Positions 58,926 through 64,000 of a DNA stretch of 64,000 nucleotides are shown here, piece after piece. Position 1 is the first letter of the stretch. Every line of letters starts with the position of its first letter. This DNA comes from Chelatococcus reniformis (GTDB lineage: Bacteria > Pseudomonadota > Alphaproteobacteria > Rhizobiales > Beijerinckiaceae), in assembly GCF_014640075.1 (NCBI RefSeq), contig NZ_BMGG01000010.1, forward strand, positions 124,001-188,000. The letters run 5' to 3'. Made by a program: the position numbers and the translations under genes. The notes under the pieces are model-generated. The model had not been told where the DNA came from and ran no database searches. It saw only the letters and a list, made by a program, of their open reading frames with translations.

Positions 58926-60134
58926 ATGAAGACGTTCGGCAGGGCCGGATGGGCGCTTGCGCTCGTGCTGGCGACGGCCACCCAGGCCCAGGCGCAGAAG
59001 GCCTACGGGCCCGGCGTGACGGACAGCGAGGTCAAGATCGGGCAGACCATGCCCTATAGCGGCCCGGCCTCGAGCTTTTCCGCGATCGGCAAGGCGATGA
59101 GCGCCTACTTCGCCAAGATCAACGCCGAAGGGGGCGTCAATGGTCGCAAGATCAACCTGATCTCGCTGGATGACGGCTACAGCCCGCCGCGGGCGGTGGA
59201 GCAGACGCGGCGGCTGGTCGAGAGCGACGAGGTCTTCGCCATCGTCGGCACCTTCGGCACGCCGACTAACTTCGCCATCCAGAAGTACCTGAACGCCAAG
59301 AAGGTGCCGTCCCTGTTCCTCGGTACCGGCGCGGACCGGATCTCGGAGCCGCAGACCTATCCGTGGTCCATGGGTTGGCAGCCCAACAACCACGCCAAGG
59401 GCGTCATCTATGCCAAGTATATCCTGAAGGAGCGGCCCCAGGCCCGGATCGCGGTTCTCTACCAGAACGACGACTTCGGCCGCGACTATGCCAAGGGCTT
59501 CCGCGACGGCCTTGGCGACAAGGCGTCGATGATCGTCAAGGAGCTGAGTTACGAGCTGACCGAGCCCACGGTCGATTCCCAGCTCCAGATCCTGCGCGCC
59601 ACCGGCGCCGACGTGTTCCTGGACCTGTCGACCCCGAAATTCTCGGCTCAGGCGATCCGGCGCGTCGCCGAGACGAAGTGGACGGCCCTGCACCTGCTGA
59701 GCGACGCCTCGGGATCGATCGCCAGCGTGCTCGAGCCCGCGGGCCTCGACAATTCCAAGGGCGTGATCTCGGTCGCTTTCCGCAAGGATCCCAACGACCC
59801 GGCTTGGGAGAATGATGCGGGCATGAAGGAGTACCTGGCATTCATGAGGACATACATGCCGGATGCCAATGTCCACGAAAGCTACAACGTATTCGGCTAC
59901 GCGACGGCGCAGACCTTCGTGCACGTGCTCGAGCAGTGCGGCGACAACCTGACCCGCGAGAACCTCATGGCGCAGGCGCGCAGCATCCGGGGGCTGGCGC
60001 TGCCGATGCTGCTGCCCGGCATCGTCATCCACACCAGCGCCACCCAGCCGACGCCGATCAACCAGGAGCAGATCGTGCAGTTCGACGGCAAGCGCTGGGT
60101 GCCGGTCGGCGAGGTGATCAGCGCCGACAAGTAG
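58926..60134 (+). CDS. ABC transporter substrate-binding protein (HAAT type)
   Basis: A 402-residue periplasmic protein with a signal peptide (cut after A-Q-A-Q), I-G-Q-T-M-P-Y-S-G-P-A-S, G-G-V-N-G-R-K-I-N-L-I-S-L-D-D-G-Y, and F-G-T-P-T-N-F-A-I-x-x-Y-L-N. This binder class is seen with aromatic acids and other solutes. It has no permease genes of its own here and may feed the upstream Liv/Urt-like permease with a second ligand, or another system outside the window. GGGGAGGAAG precedes the ATG. Confidence 0.88.
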   Translation: MKTFGRAGWALALVLATATQAQAQKAYGPGVTDSEVKIGQTMPYSGPASSFSAIGKAMSAYFAKINAEGGVNGRKINLISLDDGYSPPRAVEQTRRLVESDEVFAIVGTFGTPTNFAIQKYLNAKKVPSLFLGTGADRISEPQTYPWSMGWQPNNHAKGVIYAKYILKERPQARIAVLYQNDDFGRDYAKGFRDGLGDKASMIVKELSYELTEPTVDSQLQILRATGADVFLDLSTPKFSAQAIRRVAETKWTALHLLSDASGSIASVLEPAGLDNSKGVISVAFRKDPNDPAWENDAGMKEYLAFMRTYMPDANVHESYNVFGYATAQTFVHVLEQCGDNLTRENLMAQARSIRGLALPMLLPGIVIHTSATQPTPINQEQIVQFDGKRWVPVGEVISADK

Positions 60135-60206
60135 AGCTGCCCGCGAAGCTGCTTCGACTGTCGCGCTTGGCGGTCGACGACGATGGAATACAAGTCGTCT
60201 TAGTTA

Positions 60207-60350
60207 GATGGATGGCCGGGTCAAGCCCGGCCATGACGATGTGCAGGCGCAAAGCAGTATTCTCGACGGCATGGCCGACCATGTCGTGGAAAGTGATGGC
60301 TTGTCCGTCCCCGCCGCGTCATGGCCGGGTTTGACCCGGCCATCCATCCA
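60207..60350. repeat. Palindromic repeat pair C
   Basis: Two facing copies, 60207-60240 and 60317-60350, each with the ATGGCCGGG...CCCGGCCAT core and flanking GATGG or CCATC. It follows the binding-protein gene and belongs to the same family as pairs A and B. Confidence 0.85.
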
Positions 60351-60398
60351 CTTAGGGACACGACGCGTTGCGATGAGCCATCGTCAAACAAAGACCGG

Positions 60399-60435
60399 GA
60401 GCCAGATGAGGTTTCAAGGAACTCTCATCTGGCTC
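60399..60435 (-). terminator. Hairpin downstream of the acyl-CoA dehydrogenase gene
   Basis: GAGCCAGATGAG (60399-60410) and CTCATCTGGCTC (60424-60435) form a perfect 12-bp stem. Read on the minus strand it is followed by a T-rich segment (TCTTTGTTTG), fitting a terminator for the acyl-CoA dehydrogenase gene 41 bp away. It may also stop transcription from the other side. Confidence 0.6.
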
Positions 60436-60476
60436 TCATACTGCAAACCTAAAATTTGGCGCCCTTCGGCGCGATC

Positions 60477-61658
60477 CTACCGATACGCCTTCAGGACTTC
60501 GCGCGCGACCGTGAGCTTCATCATCTCGGTCGTGCCCTCGGCCACCTGCGCGATGCGGCTCTGGAAGTAGAGCTGGCCGAAGCGGCTGTCGCGGAGGACG
60601 CCCAGGCCGCCGTGCACCTGGATCGCCCGGTCGATGACCCGGCAGGCCGCCAGCGGGGCGAAGCACTTGACCATCGCCGCCTCCTTGCGGGCATCGAGCC
60701 CCTGGTCCAGCATCCAGGCGGTCTTGTAGACCATGAGGTGGGCCTGCTCGAGGTCCATCTCCGATTCCGCCAGCATCCACTGGATCGCCTGCCGGTCGGC
60801 GAGCGGCGCGCCGAAGGTCTCGCGCTCGCGCGCCCGCGCCACGGCCTGGGCCTGGGCCCACCGGGCCGTGCCGGTCAGCCGGGCGCCGATCACGGTGCGA
60901 TTACGGTTGAGCTGGTCCATCATGTAGCGAAAGCCCATGCCCTCCTCGCCGAGGAGGTTGCGGGCCGGCACCACACAATTCTTGTATTCATAGTCGCAAC
61001 TGCGGCCGAGATAGGTGCCTGGCGCCATCGTCTCGTATTCGCGGATCACCGAGACGCCTGGATTGGGATAGTCCACCAGAAACAGGCTGATGCCCTCGTA
61101 GCCCTTGCCCGGATCGGTCACGGCGTAGCAGAGCAGATACTTGGGCGTGATGCCGGGGTGGTTCGGCGGCGGCGCCCAGCGCTTGATGCCGTTAATGACG
61201 TAGGTGTCGCCGTCGCGCACCGCCGTCGTGCGGATGCCGGCCGCATCCGAGCCGGCGCCGGGCTCGGAGATGTTGATGTGGTAGAACTTGTCCTCCTTGA
61301 GGATGGGATAGAGATAGGCCTCGCGCTGCCACTCCGGGGCGGTGTGCAGGGCCGGGTGGGGGTCGAGGAAGCCCGACCACGTGGCGAGCAGCCCGTGCAT
61401 CACCGGCGACTTCACGATCTCCTCGTAGACCAGGCATTTGGCGATGGTGCCGAGCCCCTGGCCGCCGGCCTCCTTCGGCACCGCGAGACCGCGGAAGCCG
61501 TATTCGCGGAACTTGGCGACGACGCCCATGAAGACGTCGGTCGGCACCTGGTAGTCGTCGACGCCCCAGCTGTCCTCCAGCGGCCGGCAGACCTCGTCGA
61601 CGAAGAGGGCGGCGCGGTCCTTGATCTCCTGCTGCGCGCGCGACAATGCGAAGTCCAT
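60477..61658 (-). CDS. Acyl-CoA dehydrogenase
   Basis: A 393-residue flavoenzyme: I-N-I-S-E-P-G-A-G-S-D-A (FAD contact, about residues 130-141), W-x-x-x-G-x-x-x-x-x-x-L-Y-F-like pattern replaced by the local I-K-R-W, R-E-R-E-T-F-G-A-P-L, and the C-terminal Q-V-A-E-G-T-T-E-M. In short-chain acyl-CoA dehydrogenases the catalytic Glu is at Y-E-G-T-N, here A-E-G-T-T-E, so the family base is kept. It probably oxidises the CoA ester made by the acyl-CoA synthetase or PaaK-like enzyme. Confidence 0.9.
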   Translation of the reverse strand: MDFALSRAQQEIKDRAALFVDEVCRPLEDSWGVDDYQVPTDVFMGVVAKFREYGFRGLAVPKEAGGQGLGTIAKCLVYEEIVKSPVMHGLLATWSGFLDPHPALHTAPEWQREAYLYPILKEDKFYHINISEPGAGSDAAGIRTTAVRDGDTYVINGIKRWAPPPNHPGITPKYLLCYAVTDPGKGYEGISLFLVDYPNPGVSVIREYETMAPGTYLGRSCDYEYKNCVVPARNLLGEEGMGFRYMMDQLNRNRTVIGARLTGTARWAQAQAVARARERETFGAPLADRQAIQWMLAESEMDLEQAHLMVYKTAWMLDQGLDARKEAAMVKCFAPLAACRVIDRAIQVHGGLGVLRDSRFGQLYFQSRIAQVAEGTTEMMKLTVAREVLKAYR

Positions 61659-61932
61659 GCGTAGGGTCTCCCAATCTGATCAAATGATCCCTACGGCGTA
61701 CGCCCGGCCGCATACGGCCGTTATGGCCGGGACGCCCAATGTGGTTGACCGTTCCGGCGGGGCGGCGCGTCCGTGGCCGCAGGTCGTGCGGGTTCGATCG
61801 CCGCGCGAGACGGGTGCAGGGGGCGGTTTTGAGATACAGTTGGGGGGACGCGAGCCCTTTCGGGATCGGCGTCACCGCGAGGGTGTCGGGATCGCGGCAG
61901 AGCGCGCACATCGCGCGTGTGAGGACGGCGGC

Positions 61933-63279
61933 ATGTCGACGACTCCAACGGTGTGGCGCAGTCACTCGGGCGCGGCGGCGGGCCGCGTGCCGCTGCCGGC
62001 AGCCACCGGCCTGCACCGGGTCGTCATTGTCGGCGGCGGCTTCGGCGGCCTGGAGGCGGCTCGCGGCCTTTCCGGCGCACCCGTCTCCATCTGCCTCGTC
62101 GATCAGCGCAACCACCACATCTTCCAGCCGCTGCTCTACCAGGTGGCGACCGCGTCGCTGGCCACCTCGGAGATCGCCTGGCCGATCCGGGCCATCCTGC
62201 GCAACCGCCCGGAGATCACCACCCTGCTGGCGACCGTCGTCGGCATCGACGCCGAGGCCCACGAGGTGAAGCTCGACGGCGGCCAGACGGTGCCCTACGA
62301 CACCCTGGTCCTGGCCACCGGCGCCCGCCATGCCTATTTCGGCCACGACGACTGGGAGCCAGTGGCCCCCGGCCTCAAGACCATCGAGGACGCCACGACC
62401 GTCCGGCGGCGCATCCTCCTCGCCTTCGAGCGCGCCGAGCGCGAGGCCGATCCCGCGCGGCGGAGGGCGCTCCTGACCTTCGTCGTGGTCGGCGCCGGCC
62501 CGACGGGAGTGGAGCTGGCCGGCACGATCGCCGAGCTGGCGAGGGACACGCTGCCGCGGGACTTCCGCAACATCGACACCCAGGAGGCGCGCGTCCTCCT
62601 CATCGAGGCGGGCCCGCGCGTCCTTGCCGGCTACCCGGACGACCTTTCCGACTACGCCCGGCGCTCGCTCGAGGCGCTGGGCGTCGAGGTTGAGCTCGGG
62701 CGGGCCGTGTCGGCCTGCTCGGACGAAGGGGTCGTTTACGGCGAGCGGACGCTGCCGGCCAAGACCATCATCTGGGCCGCCGGCGTGATGGCCTCGCCCG
62801 CCGCCGAGTGGCTTGGGGCGCCGGCGGATCGCGCCGGCCGGCTGCTGGTCGAGCCGGACCTGACGGTGCCGGGCCATCCCGACATCTTCGCCGTCGGCGA
62901 CACCGCCATGGTCGCCGGTCCGGACGGCAAGCCCGTGCCTGGCATCGCGCCGGCCGCCAAGCAGGGTGGCCGCTATGTCGCCGCCGTGATCAAGGCGCGG
63001 CTCGGCGGCGCGAAGGCGCCGCCGCCGTTTCGCTACAGGCACCAGGGCAGCCTGGCGCAGATCGGCAAGCACCGCGCCGTCATCGACTTCGGTTGGATCA
63101 AGCTGCGCGGCGCCCTCGCCTGGTGGATCTGGGGCATCGCCCACATCTATTTCCTGATCAGTGTGCGCACGCGCCTTGCGGTGGCCATCAGCTGGCTATG
63201 GATCCACGCGCGCAACCAGCGCGCCGCCCGCCTCATCACTCAGGGTGGCGACGAGGATCGCGACCAGGCGCGCCGCTAA
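61933..63279 (+). CDS. ndh: Type II NADH dehydrogenase-like FAD oxidoreductase
   Basis: A 448-residue NDH-2-type protein: first dinucleotide fold V-V-I-V-G-G-G-F-G-G-L-E-A-A (about 29-42), second fold V-V-V-G-A-G-P-T-G-V-E-L-A-G, and A-V-G-D-T-A-M-V near 325. The quinone-site region A-x-P-A-A-K-Q-G-G-R-Y-V-A (about 345) and a C-terminal amphipathic/hydrophobic end (W-W-I-W-G-I-A-H-I-Y-F-L-I) anchor it to the membrane. It would pass electrons from NADH to quinone without pumping protons. The ATG at 61933 is preferred; the frame extends back over the divergent dehydrogenase promoter. Its end overlaps the next gene by 44 bp. Confidence 0.9.
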   Translation: MSTTPTVWRSHSGAAAGRVPLPAATGLHRVVIVGGGFGGLEAARGLSGAPVSICLVDQRNHHIFQPLLYQVATASLATSEIAWPIRAILRNRPEITTLLATVVGIDAEAHEVKLDGGQTVPYDTLVLATGARHAYFGHDDWEPVAPGLKTIEDATTVRRRILLAFERAEREADPARRRALLTFVVVGAGPTGVELAGTIAELARDTLPRDFRNIDTQEARVLLIEAGPRVLAGYPDDLSDYARRSLEALGVEVELGRAVSACSDEGVVYGERTLPAKTIIWAAGVMASPAAEWLGAPADRAGRLLVEPDLTVPGHPDIFAVGDTAMVAGPDGKPVPGIAPAAKQGGRYVAAVIKARLGGAKAPPPFRYRHQGSLAQIGKHRAVIDFGWIKLRGALAWWIWGIAHIYFLISVRTRLAVAISWLWIHARNQRAARLITQGGDEDRDQARR

Positions 63280-63613
63280 GCGCCTTGAGGCGGCGCGCAT
63301 CGAGCAGCATCGTCTCCAGGAACAGCGGGTCGTCATGCGGCACGAAGCGATCGAGGGCCTCGATGGTGGTCGTCTCGAACAGGCCGGCGCGCGCATAGGG
63401 CTCGGCGGCGAGGAACGCCTCGGCGTCGACGTGATCGCAGCCCTTCAACGTCACGAACATGCCGATTACCGTGGCCCCGTCGCGCGCCAGGAGCGCGCCG
63501 CCCTGCTCCAGCCGGTCGCGCTGCCCGATCATGTACTCCAGGTGGACGTCGCGGATGGCGAGCCGCGCCTCGGCGCCTCCGGGACGGTAAAGGCAGCGGA
63601 TGATCAGCGACAT
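63236..63613 (-). CDS. YciI family protein
   Basis: A 125-residue protein resembling the YciI/dimeric alpha-beta barrel family: R-x-x-x-x-x-x-H-L-E-Y-M, then G-G-A-L-L-A-R-D-G-A-T-V-I-G, and E-A-F-L-A-A-E-P-Y-A-R-A-G-L-F. The ATG at 63613 removes an unlikely 16-residue leader. It lies 10 bp downstream of the stop of the hydroxy-acid oxidase gene and is probably co-transcribed. Function unknown; some members are muconolactone-isomerase-like. Confidence 0.75.
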   Translation of the reverse strand: MSLIIRCLYRPGGAEARLAIRDVHLEYMIGQRDRLEQGGALLARDGATVIGMFVTLKGCDHVDAEAFLAAEPYARAGLFETTTIEALDRFVPHDDPLFLETMLLDARRLKALSGAPGRDPRRHPE

Positions 63614-63623
63614 GCCACATCCC

Positions 63624-64000
63624 TCATGGCGCGCGGCGCACACGGTCGCGGCCGATGGCATAGGGCTGCGCCGCCCCGAGCAGCGCCATCGCGGTATCGA
63701 GCTCGGCGCGCAGGATTGCTAGCGCCTGTGCGACGCCGGCCTCGCCGCCGGCCGCCGCCGCATAGAGCGTGCTGCGGCCGAGCTGGACGGCCTGGGCGCC
63801 CAGCGCCATTGCCTTGGCCACGTCGGTGCCGCTGCGGAAGCCACTGTCGACGAGCACCGTCAGATTGCCGCCGACGGCATCCGATATCTCCGGCAGCAGG
63901 TCGATGGCGGCCGCGGCGCCGTCGAGCTGCCGGCCACCGTGGTTGGAGACGACGATGCCGTCGAAGCCACGCCGCGCCGCTTCGCGCGCATCGGCCGGAT
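63624..64000 (-). CDS. FMN-dependent alpha-hydroxy-acid oxidase, C-terminal part
   Basis: The window cuts the gene, leaving about 125 C-terminal residues. Reading in from the edge gives I-V-V-S-N-H-G-G-R-Q-L-D-G, the active-site segment with the catalytic His and substrate-binding Arg, followed by V-D-S-G-F-R-S-G-T-D-V and A-x-G-A-x-x-V-x-L-G-R, the FMN phosphate loop. It belongs to the glycolate oxidase/lactate dehydrogenase (LldD) family. The N terminus is outside the window. Confidence 0.92.
   Translation of the reverse strand, partial: PADAREAARRGFDGIVVSNHGGRQLDGAAAAIDLLPEISDAVGGNLTVLVDSGFRSGTDVAKAMALGAQAVQLGRSTLYAAAAGGEAGVAQALAILRAELDTAMALLGAAQPYAIGRDRVRRAP

Overview
The window is high-GC bacterial DNA with dense, often overlapping genes, 2Fe-2S/FAD/molybdopterin hydroxylase modules, several branched-chain-amino-acid-type (Liv/Hpr family) ABC transporters, a tripartite tricarboxylate transporter and dispersed palindromic repeats with an ATGGCCGGG...CCCGGCCAT core. 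This content suggests a soil or water alphaproteobacterium (Rhizobiales/Rhodospirillales-like). The assignment is inferred from gene content and repeat style, with no rRNA or marker gene to confirm it. No transposase, integrase, tRNA, rRNA or CRISPR array was seen.

Layout. (1) 0.4-4 kb: a HerA-like ATPase, a possible small RNA with a strong terminator, a membrane-anchored DJ-1/PfpI protein and a CsbD stress protein. (2) 4.1-10.3 kb, minus strand: a five-gene operon of amidase, three-subunit molybdenum hydroxylase and a D-threonine-aldolase/D-serine-dehydratase-like enzyme. (3) 10.5-23 kb: tripartite tricarboxylate transporter (tctC, tctB, tctA), a second amidase, a luciferase-like (LLM) oxidoreductase, a GntR/FCD repressor, a cyclic amidohydrolase, an NTF2-like protein, an F420-dependent glucose-6-phosphate-dehydrogenase homologue, cofD and an NtaA-type monooxygenase. 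A motif CTGAAATGTC occurs five times between these genes and is probably the operator of the GntR protein. (4) 23.2-27 kb: an AT-rich promoter island with an FNR/FixK-type box, a tandem universal stress protein and a P-type cation ATPase. (5) 27-36.3 kb: a minus-strand liv-type ABC transporter whose last gene overlaps cofE, facing an AraC regulator, a PaaK-like CoA ligase and another LLM oxidoreductase. (6) 36.7-42 kb: cofC and fbiC (fused CofG/CofH), a quinone oxidoreductase and a second AraC regulator. (7) 42-60 kb: an AmiC/AmiR amide sensor and antiterminator pair, ATP-dependent hydantoinase subunits HyuA/HyuB, a complete ABC transporter, a dmmDABC-like secondary-amine monooxygenase operon, an acyl-CoA synthetase and another solute-binding protein. 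(8) 60-64 kb: acyl-CoA dehydrogenase, type II NADH dehydrogenase, YciI protein and a truncated FMN hydroxy-acid oxidase.

How it fits together. All genes needed to assemble an F420-type cofactor (cofC, fbiC, cofD, cofE) are present but split over three loci, each joined to transport or catabolic genes, and there are four LLM-family oxidoreductases as candidate users. The Fgd homologue, 7 nt from cofD, keeps every glucose-6-phosphate-binding and catalytic residue I could align and could recharge the cofactor. The island therefore looks like an F420-supported catabolic region for N-containing, probably heterocyclic or amide, compounds. A second system in region 7 appears to sense an amide-like ligand, control expression by transcription antitermination, import the substrate, hydrolyse it with ATP and demethylate the released secondary amine. 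Substrates are inferred, not shown.
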